From the NCBI RefSeq assembly GCF_016765775.1, contig NZ_JAESVN010000007.1, forward strand, positions 56,875-120,874: DNA of 64,000 nucleotides, written 5' to 3'. The notes under the pieces are model-generated. The model worked only from the letters and a program-made list of their open reading frames with translations. It searched no databases and was not told where the DNA came from. The DNA is from Szabonella alba. GTDB lineage: Bacteria > Pseudomonadota > Alphaproteobacteria > Rhodobacterales > Rhodobacteraceae. A program made the position numbers and the translations under genes. This document shows positions 46,609 through 55,587 of the stretch, one piece after another; the first letter of the stretch is position 1, and every line of letters begins with the position of its first letter.

Positions 46609-46648
46609 ACGGGCGCCAGAAACCTCTTCTCCAGCCATCAACCCGTCA
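46609..46648 (-). promoter_or_regulatory. Shared structured leader, copy C
   Basis: 17-56 bases upstream of ardC. Outer stem ACGGG/CCCGT (46609-46613 with 46642-46646) and inner stem AGAA/TTCT. Beyond it, 46649-46953 holds no gene. That stretch does contain a nested inverted repeat (GCGTTGC 46682-46688 with GCAACGC 46718-46724, enclosing GGGG/CCCC), marking the edge between element backbone and cargo. Confidence 0.65.
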
Positions 46649-46953
46649 CGGAAAACCCGTCCGCACTCTCCCTCTCAGGGGGCGTTGCGGGGTCTCCCCG
46701 CTGAAGGGGGTGCGTCGGCAACGCAGTGCCGGCTAGGGGGAAGGCTTTCCCCCATTTCATCCACTGGCACCCCTGGCGAGCAAAACAATCAGACAAGGAC
46801 AACACCTGCGGCATCACCAACGCCTGTGTGGTTGTAATCCACCAATGATATGCGTTTATCTGTCGGGCAGTTGCAGCTCCCACGATCCAGAGCATTGCGC
46901 ACACCGTCAAGAACGCCCCGGATATGACCCGCCGAGTAATCAAAGAGGACAAT

Positions 46954-47271
46954 ATGGCCGATATCGATCTCAACGCCCTGTCACTCGCCGAGCTGAAGCA
47001 ACTGGAAAAGAATGTTGCAAAGGCCATCACCAGCTTCGAAGACCGTCGCAAGGCGGAGGCGCGTGCCAAAGTCGAGGAACTGGCCCGCGAACTGGGCTTC
47101 AGCTTTGACGAATTGGCCGAAGCTGCTCCGACCCGCAAGCGTGCAGCGTCAGCGCCGAAGTATCGCCACCCCGAGAATGCCGAAATTACCTGGTCGGGCC
47201 GGGGCCGCAAACCGGCGTGGATTGCAGACGCGCTTGCTTCCGGGAAATCCCTCGAGGATTTCGCAATCTGA
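46954..47271 (+). CDS. H-NS/HvrA-family nucleoid protein
   Basis: 105-residue H-NS family protein. The N-terminal coiled coil (LSLAELKQLEKNVAKAITSF) mediates oligomerisation. The C-terminal DNA-binding motif has the alphaproteobacterial form (YRHPENAEITWSGRGRKPAW). Start at ATG 46954 with AGAGGA upstream. It is likely a xenogeneic silencer for AT-rich cargo genes next to it. It is the first plus-strand gene after the minus-strand backbone. Confidence 0.9.
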   Translation: MADIDLNALSLAELKQLEKNVAKAITSFEDRRKAEARAKVEELARELGFSFDELAEAAPTRKRAASAPKYRHPENAEITWSGRGRKPAWIADALASGKSLEDFAI

Positions 47272-47287
47272 TCGGGAGGCACCCGCC

Positions 47288-47905
47288 ATGTACCAGCCGG
47301 TGAACACCGTCCGTCTGCATGTCTCCCTGGCCGACATTGATCCGCCGATCTGGCGGCGCCTTGTCGTGCCAACGGACTGGACGCTCGACAGGCTCCATCT
47401 GGTGCTTCAGGCAGCGTTCAGCTGGACCGACAGCCATCTGCATGAGTTCCGGATCGGCGGCTTGCGCTATGGCGACCTCGATCAGTTCGAGGATGGTTTC
47501 GGCGGGACGCGTGTCTTTGACTACACAGAGGTCAGGCTGGCGGATTTCACCGGACAGGATCTGACCTTCAGCTATCTCTACGATTTTGGCGATGACTGGA
47601 CCCATGTGATCCGGATCGAGGAATGGCTGTCCTTCGATCCCCTGCCCCGTCATGCCGAGTGCATCGAAGGTGCCCGCGCCCGACCGCCCGAGGATGTCGG
47701 AGGCCCGTGGTCATACGCAGATTTCCTCGAGACGATCCTGGACCCGGAGCATGAAGACCACAAAGCCCATCTTCGCTGGGCAGGCGGACATTTCGATCCC
47801 GAGTGGTTTGACCGCGATCTGATCAACAAAGATCTGCGCAATACCTTCCGCACCAACGCCAGCAGACGTCTGCACCAGCCAAAGCCTAAAACTCTCAGCC
47901 GGTGA
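47288..47905 (+). CDS. Plasmid pRiA4b ORF-3 family protein
   Basis: 205-residue protein of the pRiA4b ORF-3 family (LHVSLADIDPPIWRRLVVPT, LVLQAAFSWTDSHLHEFRIG, YDFGDDWTHVIRIEEWL). This family is widespread on plasmids and genomic islands and its function is unknown. ATG at 47288 with GGGAGG upstream, 16 bases after the H-NS-like gene, so probably one operon. Confidence 0.88.
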   Translation: MYQPVNTVRLHVSLADIDPPIWRRLVVPTDWTLDRLHLVLQAAFSWTDSHLHEFRIGGLRYGDLDQFEDGFGGTRVFDYTEVRLADFTGQDLTFSYLYDFGDDWTHVIRIEEWLSFDPLPRHAECIEGARARPPEDVGGPWSYADFLETILDPEHEDHKAHLRWAGGHFDPEWFDRDLINKDLRNTFRTNASRRLHQPKPKTLSR

Positions 47906-47924
47906 AACAACCGACACTTAGGGC

Positions 47925-48120
47925 GGAAAGCTGCCTGACGGTAGCGCGGCATTGCGGCCGCAGCAACTTGCAGGAGCAGGCGTTCAGGCAGGCCGCAGCA
48001 AGATCACGGCTGGTTCAGCCGAAGGACGGAAAGCCGCCTGACGACACTGCGGCTTGGCCGCCGCAGCAAGTCGTAGGAGCGGTCGTTCGGGCGAACTGCA
48101 ACGAGATCACAGTCAATTCC
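47925..48120 (+). repeat. Imperfect ~100-bp tandem repeat
   Basis: Two copies, about 47925-48025 and 48027-48120, share GGAAAGC-GCCTGACG, CGGC-GCAGCAA, GGAGC-G-CGTTC-GGC and AGATCAC in the same order. Together with the AT-rich tail to 48247 they fill the gene-free stretch before the large ATPase gene. They resemble the alternating CTGC-rich intergenic repeats seen in many alphaproteobacteria. Confidence 0.55.
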
Positions 48121-48247
48121 GAAACATTGATGCTATTGTGCTTGATGCCACGCGCTAGTCCAAAATTCACTTGATATTTATGGACGAGATCAAACGCGTG
48201 ATGAGATAAAGAGGATCAGCTGGAACTATATTAGAGCAGGATACATT

Positions 48248-51200
48248 GTGGACGGTTCATCAGCACCGCGAGATATTCATCTACTAACAATTGACGCCTT
48301 GCTTGCAGATCTGATTGGCGGGCGGGCTGTGGCTCTCGGCGGTGGTGAAGAACTCGCGATGGCTTCGGATGACGTGCGGGCGGTCCTCGACTGGTATCGG
48401 CAAAATCGTGGCAGATGGCAGGCAAATCTGTCGGCCGGAGATACCGAGGCGATCATAGACATGATCGGCACGCCCCCGCCGACGATCGAAGCATCGGTCG
48501 AGGGCGGTGGCAGCCGCGCCATCAAGACTTTGCGTCTGGTGAAGGTCGAGGCGCACCGCTTCGCGGGATTACACGCCTATGGCCGACCAAGCGCCCCGCC
48601 GGCATCTTTCGTATTTGAACCGGAAAAGCCCGTGACGCTGCTGGAGGGCGTGAACGGATCGGGCAAGACATCGATCGCCAATGCGATTGCCTGGTGCCTG
48701 ACCGGCCACCTGATCCGGTCGCAGCGGCCGCCAGAAGAGGGGCCGCTAGATTTTGCATGTGAGGTTTTGCGTGACGATGGCGCGACCACGACGCACCCTA
48801 TGTCGGCGATCACCCCGTTGCCGCCCAAATCGGCCGAGCTTCCCGCGGATGGCCAACCTATCCCCGCAGATAGCTGGGTCGAACTGACATTTTTGGATTC
48901 GACTGGCACCCCATTGCCACCGCTACGTCGTTCACAAATCCGCACGACTCGCGGCAAGATCAACGAAACGCCTCCTGATCTGGGTGCTACGGGAATCGAT
49001 CCTATCGCATGGCGGATCGCCACAATCATGCCCGCATTGCTGCCGTTCCTTTCGGTCGGTTCGACATCGCAACTGGGCGAAGCGGTGGCACGACTGACTG
49101 GTCTGGCTGACCTCGTGGACCTCGCGCGGCACGCCGAAAAGATGGCCGGCCGTGTCGCTAAAACCGCGACTCCCGAGCTTGAAAAGCAGAGAGTGGAGAT
49201 CGCGGGCCGCTATCAGCAAGCGGCCGAAGACCTCGCCGCGATCCTCACCGAAACACCGAGTATCGCATTTGAAGGAGATCGGCCGACGATAGATGCCGAA
49301 GGCGCACAAGAACGCATCGCTGAAATCGCGAAGCATTTCGTCGAACTCAAAGCCAAGGCATTGAGCGAAGCGCAAGAGGTGCTCGGTAAAGGGTTCGACG
49401 CGGAGAACAGGCAGGCCCGCGACGATCTTGAAGCCAGCATTCGCCCGGCAATCGAAGGGCTGAAGGTCATCGGCGATTTGCCGTCGATTACCCGCCTTAC
49501 CGCGCTGAAGGTGGACGCTGCTGAGACCGCCAAGGTCGTTGAATTGCTGGCTCAGGTGGAGACTGAAGCCGCGACGCTATCGACGTTGGCTGCCGATCCC
49601 GGTCGGGCGCGTCGTGCGCAGCTCTATGCCAAGGTATCGGCTTGGATGCACGATCATGCCCATGTCGACGACGGTACTTGCCCCGTTTGCGTCGGTCAGC
49701 TTCACGGCGCGTGCGATCCGGTGACAGGGGTGCCCGTAACCGATCATCTCGTCGAGGCGGCACGCGACCGGGAGGTGATTGCGAGGACGATCGCCGAATG
49801 GTCGGCGCATTGGAGCGGTCGCCTCCTTCAGGAACTGCCGCCGGCGATAAGTGGCGAACTGCGCCGTGACCTGCCCACTTCTCCTGCCGCGCTGCTTAGG
49901 GCTGGTCTGGCTGACGATCTTTTTGCAACGGAACCGTTCCGCGGCACCTTGGCGACGTTACGCACTGATGCCGTTGCGTTGATCGACGCACGCCTTGCCG
50001 CGCTTCCAGAATTTCAGGAACCGGCGGGTCGATCGCTGCCCGCTGCTTTGCAAGCAGGCTCTGCCCGGCTGCAAGAGATGATCGTTCGCATCGTGCGTGT
50101 ATTGGCTTTCGCTGAATGGCGGGATCAGAACAGGATCGCGCTGACAGCCTTTGTGCACGTGGTGCGACGCGGCGACGATGGGGATGCAGACGCAGATCGG
50201 GCGATTGGCAGGCGCTTGGCCTCGCTTCTTCGGATCGTGGAAGGGGTAGCCCCGCTCAGTTCAGCAAGTGAACAGGCGCGCCGAATGGAAGCCGCGCGCA
50301 AAGACTATAACGCCAAAAAAGACCGTATCGCGGCTTGCGCGCGAGCGGTCACGGCGCTCAACCTTCTCGTCCCGCTCGGTGGTTTGGCGCAGACGCAGGT
50401 CGACACGCTGCGCCGCAAACTCCACAATCGGTCTGAACACTGGCGCCGCGCGATCTATCGCAATGCCACGACCTTTGCGCCCGACCTAATCGGTACGGAC
50501 ATGAACGCGCGAGGTTTACTTGACCTCAAGGTCGGCCGCGAGGGTGTCACCGCGCCAGCGCAGCACATTTCCAACGCCTCCGCTCTGCGTGGTGCACTGT
50601 TCGGCTTCTTTCTCGCTTTCCGGGAGCATGTGCTTGCAACGCGTGGCGGGCTTTCGCTGCTCATTCTCGACGATCCGCAGGAGTTGCTCGATCACGACAA
50701 CCGTCAGAGGCTGGCGCATGGGCTTGCCGCAGTTGCCGAGGCGGGCGCCCAACTGCTCATCACCACCCATGATCGTCGTTTCGCCCGCTCGGTCGTTGCG
50801 GAGAATCGTGCGGCCGATCGGGTCCAGCATCTATCTGTTCACGCGGTCAACAGCGTGCATCCGACTCTGAGCCTGTCGCCAACCATAGAGGAGGTCGACC
50901 GGCGTCGGCAGTCATTCCTCAACAATCCCGATTCAGCGGTCACGGCGCAGGAATATGCTTCAGATCTGCGCGTTTTCATTGAAGCACGTCTGGGCGATCT
51001 GTTCGATGATATGGCGGAGCCGGCCCATGCGACATCGACGCAGGCGCTCACCCTCTTCCCTCTGCTTGACCGACTGCGCGCGCTGATAGCCAATGGCAGC
51101 GGCGAGTTATTCTCCAATCCGGTGCTAAGGCGTTTCGTCGATGACCCTGGAATGATCGATGGAGCTGCGCCTCGGCGCATCCTGAACAAGGCTCATCACA

Positions 51201-52162
51201 GCGAACGGGCCTCCATCACGTATGTCGATGTTAAAGACGTTGAAGCGGCATTCGTTCGCCTGCGAACCGGGATCGAGAAGGTACACGAGCAGTTCCGGCT
51301 GCATCGCTGGCGTGAACCGCTCGCGTCTGCCGCTGCCTCGGAAACCACTGTCGTCTCGTTGCCGATGATGTTTCGGCCAACATTTTCTGTGCCGATCTGC
51401 CCAGACATTGCAGCTTTCTCTCGCTCGATCCCGTCGGGTGGCACTCAAGACATTGCTACCGAACAACTCAAAGGTGAATGGTTCGAGGGAAAGTCACTAT
51501 TCTACGTTCGGGGCGAAACACTGGGCTTCGCTGTTCCCTCTGGAGCGGTCGCCATCGTGGAAGCGGAAGCCTATCCTGGCCGCGATCGAAATCTTGTGAT
51601 CGCCCGGCATCAGGGTAACGTGCTGGCGCGGCGGCTACTCAAGGCGCCCGGCTCACTTGGTATTTCGCTGGCCGCACAAACACCCGATCCCAGAACTCCG
51701 CGTCCGACAGTGACCTATGAGGAGAGCAAAGTTCGGCTTTTCCGCATTGTCGGTGCCCTTTTCACCGAAATGGCCCCACCACCTGGCGGCGGCGAGGCGA
51801 CAACAATCGACACTGCACCGGAACTCGGTCAGATCGAGGTCGCCTATCGTGTCCGCGAAGAAAGTGCCGTGCCCCTCGCGCTGCCCGGTCAAATCCTGCT
51901 GGGCGGTGCGGAACTGACCCCAAGTGAACTCGACGCTTGGGAAGGCAAACTCGTCGCAGTTACGCTCGACGATGGGACGAGCATCTTCAAGCGCGTCGGC
52001 GCGAGGCTTCCAGGCAGCCTTGCTGGCCTTCGTCAGTTCGAGACGATCGGCGGCCTTGGGTCATCCATCGTGGTCGCTATAGAGGCGCTTGATGCTCCTG
52101 CCAGACTGCCAGCGATAGTTTCTGCTCGCCGGATTTTGGGAGTGCTGTATGATACCCATTAG
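48248..52162 (+). CDS. SMC-like ATPase fused to two tandem S24/LexA-like domains
   Basis: 1304-residue protein. Residues ~1-95 have no recognised fold. An ABC/SMC-type ATPase head starts at ~96, with Walker A GVNGSGKT (134-141) and Walker B LLILDDPQE (D808, D809). Helical arms between them carry a zinc-hook-like CPVC (C478, C481). The C-terminal ~230 residues look like two S24/LexA β-domains. The first (VRGETLGFAVPSGAVAIVE to NVLARRLL) has T1091 and R1128 at the catalytic positions. The second (VREESAVPLALPGQILLGG to GTSIFKRV, ending RILGVLY) keeps an apparent Ser1206-Lys1248 dyad. GTG start with AGGAT upstream. It converges on the HerA operon. No known named system matches by eye; a DNA-damage- or phage-sensing role is inference. 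Confidence 0.75.
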   Translation: MDGSSAPRDIHLLTIDALLADLIGGRAVALGGGEELAMASDDVRAVLDWYRQNRGRWQANLSAGDTEAIIDMIGTPPPTIEASVEGGGSRAIKTLRLVKVEAHRFAGLHAYGRPSAPPASFVFEPEKPVTLLEGVNGSGKTSIANAIAWCLTGHLIRSQRPPEEGPLDFACEVLRDDGATTTHPMSAITPLPPKSAELPADGQPIPADSWVELTFLDSTGTPLPPLRRSQIRTTRGKINETPPDLGATGIDPIAWRIATIMPALLPFLSVGSTSQLGEAVARLTGLADLVDLARHAEKMAGRVAKTATPELEKQRVEIAGRYQQAAEDLAAILTETPSIAFEGDRPTIDAEGAQERIAEIAKHFVELKAKALSEAQEVLGKGFDAENRQARDDLEASIRPAIEGLKVIGDLPSITRLTALKVDAAETAKVVELLAQVETEAATLSTLAADPGRARRAQLYAKVSAWMHDHAHVDDGTCPVCVGQLHGACDPVTGVPVTDHLVEAARDREVIARTIAEWSAHWSGRLLQELPPAISGELRRDLPTSPAALLRAGLADDLFATEPFRGTLATLRTDAVALIDARLAALPEFQEPAGRSLPAALQAGSARLQEMIVRIVRVLAFAEWRDQNRIALTAFVHVVRRGDDGDADADRAIGRRLASLLRIVEGVAPLSSASEQARRMEAARKDYNAKKDRIAACARAVTALNLLVPLGGLAQTQVDTLRRKLHNRSEHWRRAIYRNATTFAPDLIGTDMNARGLLDLKVGREGVTAPAQHISNASALRGALFGFFLAFREHVLATRGGLSLLILDDPQELLDHDNRQRLAHGLAAVAEAGAQLLITTHDRRFARSVVAENRAADRVQHLSVHAVNSVHPTLSLSPTIEEVDRRRQSFLNNPDSAVTAQEYASDLRVFIEARLGDLFDDMAEPAHATSTQALTLFPLLDRLRALIANGSGELFSNPVLRRFVDDPGMIDGAAPRRILNKAHHSERASITYVDVKDVEAAFVRLRTGIEKVHEQFRLHRWREPLASAAASETTVVSLPMMFRPTFSVPICPDIAAFSRSIPSGGTQDIATEQLKGEWFEGKSLFYVRGETLGFAVPSGAVAIVEAEAYPGRDRNLVIARHQGNVLARRLLKAPGSLGISLAAQTPDPRTPRPTVTYEESKVRLFRIVGALFTEMAPPPGGGEATTIDTAPELGQIEVAYRVREESAVPLALPGQILLGGAELTPSELDAWEGKLVAVTLDDGTSIFKRVGARLPGSLAGLRQFETIGGLGSSIVVAIEALDAPARLPAIVSARRILGVLYDTH

Positions 52163-52292
52163 GTGGCTGAAGCATCCGTTTACGCTGAAAAGAGCGAATT
52201 TTCGGTTGCGGGTCGGCTGTAGATCGGTTGTGTTGGGCGTGGATATCCGCAGACCAGCATAACGCTTGAGAAATCGATTTAAGTGCGATGCA

Positions 52293-52502
52293 CTAGAGCT
52301 TCGCCTCCGGGTAGTGGCCTTTAATTTCTTTATTGAAATAGCGACCAAGTGAGTCCGCCGACATGAGACGCTCGTACATTACGGCAGTCACGTTGAAGTA
52401 CTGATAAACGCCGCCACTCTTGAATTGGACTTCGAGAGTTTCCAGCTCCGGGTCATATCCAACCTCGGCCAAATTGCTCGATGTTACGGGGTATCTATCC
52501 AT
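52293..52502 (-). CDS. KTSC-domain small protein
   Basis: 69-residue protein consisting of a single KTSC domain (MDRYPVTSSNLAEVGYDPEL, LEVQFKSGGVYQYFNV, SADSLGRYFNKEIKGHY). KTSC domains occur alone or fused to nucleic-acid enzymes and their biochemical role is unsettled. ATG at 52502 with GGAG upstream, 26 bases after the herA stop, so it is the last gene of the WYL-SIR2-HerA unit. The 130-base stretch to 52163 has no gene. Confidence 0.8.
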   Translation of the reverse strand: MDRYPVTSSNLAEVGYDPELETLEVQFKSGGVYQYFNVTAVMYERLMSADSLGRYFNKEIKGHYPEAKL

Positions 52503-52528
52503 AGTATTTCTCCACTTCTCTTTTGTGT

Positions 52529-54310
52529 CTATTCTGGCTTCCACTTTGGCTCCTGCGCGCGCCATGCTGCGACAAGATGATCATAGTCTTCAGGCCCTCG
52601 AGTGCGCTTCCAGCTGTCTGCGACAAGTGGATCTGCGCTGCTCGGCCGACGGTTTTCAGGTGGTAGGGTGACGCGGCAGCGCACTGGCAACTGCGCAGCT
52701 TCACCAGTTATTATGGCTTCCCCTGTTCTAAGAACTGAGAGGCTGTCGGCTATACCGCTCAAATTATCGGGCAAAGCGGCTTGTACTTTGCTCCGGTCGG
52801 TCGAATTGGTGAGGCGTAACGCAATAAAAGTGCCGCACTGCGAGAGAATGGTATCGTCAATTTCAGAAGGGCGTTGGCTGACAATCATTGCGCCGATACC
52901 GAACTTGCGCCCCTCTTTCGCGATTCTCTGAACCATCTCGCGCGCGGGATTATCGGCTTCTCGACCAAGATACCGGTGCGCCTCTTCCATGACCACAAGT
53001 TGTGGTCGACTTCTACCACCCTCGTTGCGCTCGCGACCCCAGAATAGTGCCTCATAGATAATCGACAGGATAGCACCGATTAAATCTAGAAGGACGGTGC
53101 TGGGGATGCCCGAAAGGTCTAGAACGGTTATTGCCTTCTCGTGGCCGATCCAGCTTTCGAGAAGGGCGGGAAGATCACTGGCTACATGGCCGGTCAGGTC
53201 CGGCTCCCATTCGCCGGGCTTTAGCAAGAACTCGAACTGACGATCGAGCATGCGTGATCTCATGCGATCAAGCTGTTTGCGGATGCCGAGCACACCGATG
53301 TTATTTTGGTATGGTGCCGAATTCGTCGTCGTGTGCGGCTGATAGGTTGGGGGGCGCAAAGTAGCCGCGTCTCCGGGGAGCACGATCGCTGGCTGCGTCT
53401 TTGCCTGATCGAGCCAAGTCTTGACCTCTGGATCGATCAATTCCAGCCAAAGGCTACTCAAGCTATAAGGAATCGGGGTGTCGACGGTCATCGAATTCGC
53501 GTCTACGCCAGGCAACTTGTCTGTCTGCGCTATTGTGCTTTTTGCGGCGAAGATCTTGTCGAGAATTGCGGTTGTCGCACGATCGTCCATCTTCCCGCAT
53601 AGAAAGTTGAGGATTTCGGTTGGTCGAAGTGCCCAATACGGAATGGCCAGCTTCTTCTCTCCGTCTCCGGGCGTGATCCGGAAGACCTCAGCATTGTCCC
53701 TTAGCGCACTGGCATATTCGCCATGGATATCGAGAAGCAGAATGCGCGCGCTCGGAAATCCCATTTCGCCCGGCGCCGAGATCGACCGTAACAGGCTTGC
53801 GACAGTTGTGGATTTGCCCGATCCGGTTGAGCCAAGCACAGCGCTATGACGCGTGACTAGTTTGTCGAGATCTAGCCGAACCGGGATGCTCTCGGCGTTG
53901 GCAAGCCGCCCTACGACCACCTGACCCGCAAACTCCGCGCCATAGATCTTCGCCAGATCCTCCTCGGTGACGAGATGCACCTCATCGTTCACGTTGGGAT
54001 ATTGGCTGATGCCGCGCTCGAATGAAGCTTCGACAATCTCCCCGACAAGTTGAATGGTTAGCCATCTTTCTCCACGGTCGATCGCATCGGTCAGAGCCGC
54101 GGGTGTCGCACTTGCACCGACCTCAGATATGATTGCGTAGAGGTCATGATAACCCTGAGGAATCCGCACGAAGCTACCGACCTGACCGACCCGGTAGCTC
54201 CTTCCCCCAATGATCGCAATGCCCGAGGCCACGCCCTCGAACTGCCGAACACTTACGGTTGAGCCTGCGACAGAGCCTACGTGGCCGAGGAGGGTCGGAG
54301 CACTCATCAT
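52529..54310 (-). CDS. herA: HerA-like FtsK/HerA-superfamily ATPase
   Basis: 593-residue DNA-translocase-type ATPase. It has an N-terminal HAS-barrel-like β region (residues ~1-150), Walker A LGSTGSGKST (159-168), Walker B PQLVVMEEAHRYLG and a C-terminal arginine-finger region (IVSQRPSEIDDTILSQCGT). The start overlaps the SIR2 stop by ATGA. HerA paired with a SIR2 protein forms the SIR2-HerA antiviral complex, in which HerA assembles as a hexamer with SIR2 NADase subunits. Confidence 0.92.
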   Translation of the reverse strand: MMSAPTLLGHVGSVAGSTVSVRQFEGVASGIAIIGGRSYRVGQVGSFVRIPQGYHDLYAIISEVGASATPAALTDAIDRGERWLTIQLVGEIVEASFERGISQYPNVNDEVHLVTEEDLAKIYGAEFAGQVVVGRLANAESIPVRLDLDKLVTRHSAVLGSTGSGKSTTVASLLRSISAPGEMGFPSARILLLDIHGEYASALRDNAEVFRITPGDGEKKLAIPYWALRPTEILNFLCGKMDDRATTAILDKIFAAKSTIAQTDKLPGVDANSMTVDTPIPYSLSSLWLELIDPEVKTWLDQAKTQPAIVLPGDAATLRPPTYQPHTTTNSAPYQNNIGVLGIRKQLDRMRSRMLDRQFEFLLKPGEWEPDLTGHVASDLPALLESWIGHEKAITVLDLSGIPSTVLLDLIGAILSIIYEALFWGRERNEGGRSRPQLVVMEEAHRYLGREADNPAREMVQRIAKEGRKFGIGAMIVSQRPSEIDDTILSQCGTFIALRLTNSTDRSKVQAALPDNLSGIADSLSVLRTGEAIITGEAAQLPVRCRVTLPPENRRPSSADPLVADSWKRTRGPEDYDHLVAAWRAQEPKWKPE

Positions 54311-55530
54311 ACTACCGGCGCACCAGTTGCTGTAGGCAGCGGTGCTACCGCTGGTGGTGTCGGCACAGTTTGTGTGGGAAACGCTTGAACCGACCGCGAT
54401 GCCGCGAAGAATCTGGCAAAGGGCTCTATTGCTCCGAGCATGAAGCTGCCGTCTTTGTCGAGATAGGTCGACCTTATCGGCCCCCAGTCCTTGTTAGGTA
54501 GTTCAACTGGCGCCTTCCATGCACCGCGAATGCCATTAACCTTGGCCTGGTCTCGCGCATACACGCTGAAGTTTGGCAGGCGGCGAGCGAGATCGCACGC
54601 CGGCCCTTCTTCTTCTAGAGTTTTGAACTGGAAAGCAAAGACGCTGGAGGATGGATTCGCTGCGAGTGCCTCGTCCAGTCGGGCAGCAATATGTGCGTCC
54701 GCAAAGGAAAAGCCGATAGAGATCAGTAGTGTGTCGGGTGTGAGCAAGAACGCACGAAGACGATCAAGCAGCGCAGCATAAGGGGCCTTCTGAGTTTGAT
54801 CGTATTTCAGATGTTCGGGGAAGACGAGGTGACTTGCCGAACTTTGGCCCGTTCGGATCACTTCCCCTTTCTCGCTCGCACGCCAGCCGAGCGAGCCATG
54901 AAGCTTCCAGAGCCGCGTCCATCGCGCGGGAAGATCGCTGCGCGACACCGATACGGGGTCAAAGAAAGGTTCGCGACCGCCCGTGAAGCCATCAAAGTAC
55001 GGTGCTCGAACGGACTCAAACGCCTCTTCGAACAGCAGGTCGTAATTCGTCGTGAAAATTTCTACCGGATAGTCACGCATAGTGCCGGTGATCCAGTTCA
55101 CGAGATCTGCATAGGCTGAACCGGTACCCGGCAATCGGACGTCCACTATCTTGCCGATCTCTGAACAGATTGCTTCGCCGAAAGTGGCGAAGCCGAGGCC
55201 ATCGAGATTGTGAACTTTCGCCACGCCGATCACTTGGCTCAGAGAGCGAACCCGCGAAAGCATAGTCTCGATGTCGTGCTTGTCGAGTTCTGATTTCAGG
55301 CCATCAATCTGTTGCTGATAGGTTGGTCCAAGCGTTGTGAGAACCTTATCAGTAAGGCCCGCCACCGCTGGGATAAGCGGATAGGTACCATCAGGCTTGG
55401 CCATGCCAGCAGAAGCTCCGGCGCCAACCAACAGCCCGATCCGCTTGCGGCCCTGGGCAATAATCGTCCTCAGCGCCGCCATATACTGATCAGGATTGTG
55501 AACACTGACTGTCAATTTACGCTTCTCCAA
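54307..55530 (-). CDS. SIR2-family NADase of a SIR2-HerA defence system
   Basis: 407-residue SIR2-fold protein with NAD-binding GAGAS (36-40), FTTNYDLLFEE (TNYD 161-164) and the catalytic-type His in KLHGS (H211), plus LISIGFSFADAH. Such proteins deplete NAD during phage infection. The C-terminal ~80 residues are Pro/Ala-rich. The start is a TTG, either at 55530 or at 55515, where a GGAG lies 9 bases upstream; the SIR2 core is unaffected. It follows the WYL gene by 57 bases and overlaps herA by 4. Confidence 0.92.
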   Translation of the reverse strand: MEKRKLTVSVHNPDQYMAALRTIIAQGRKRIGLLVGAGASAGMAKPDGTYPLIPAVAGLTDKVLTTLGPTYQQQIDGLKSELDKHDIETMLSRVRSLSQVIGVAKVHNLDGLGFATFGEAICSEIGKIVDVRLPGTGSAYADLVNWITGTMRDYPVEIFTTNYDLLFEEAFESVRAPYFDGFTGGREPFFDPVSVSRSDLPARWTRLWKLHGSLGWRASEKGEVIRTGQSSASHLVFPEHLKYDQTQKAPYAALLDRLRAFLLTPDTLLISIGFSFADAHIAARLDEALAANPSSSVFAFQFKTLEEEGPACDLARRLPNFSVYARDQAKVNGIRGAWKAPVELPNKDWGPIRSTYLDKDGSFMLGAIEPFARFFAASRSVQAFPTQTVPTPPAVAPLPTATGAPVV

Positions 55531-55587
55531 CGTTCGCTTCGACGTCCTTGCTTCGACCTATCAGTGCTACGTCCCACTCAAGGCCCT

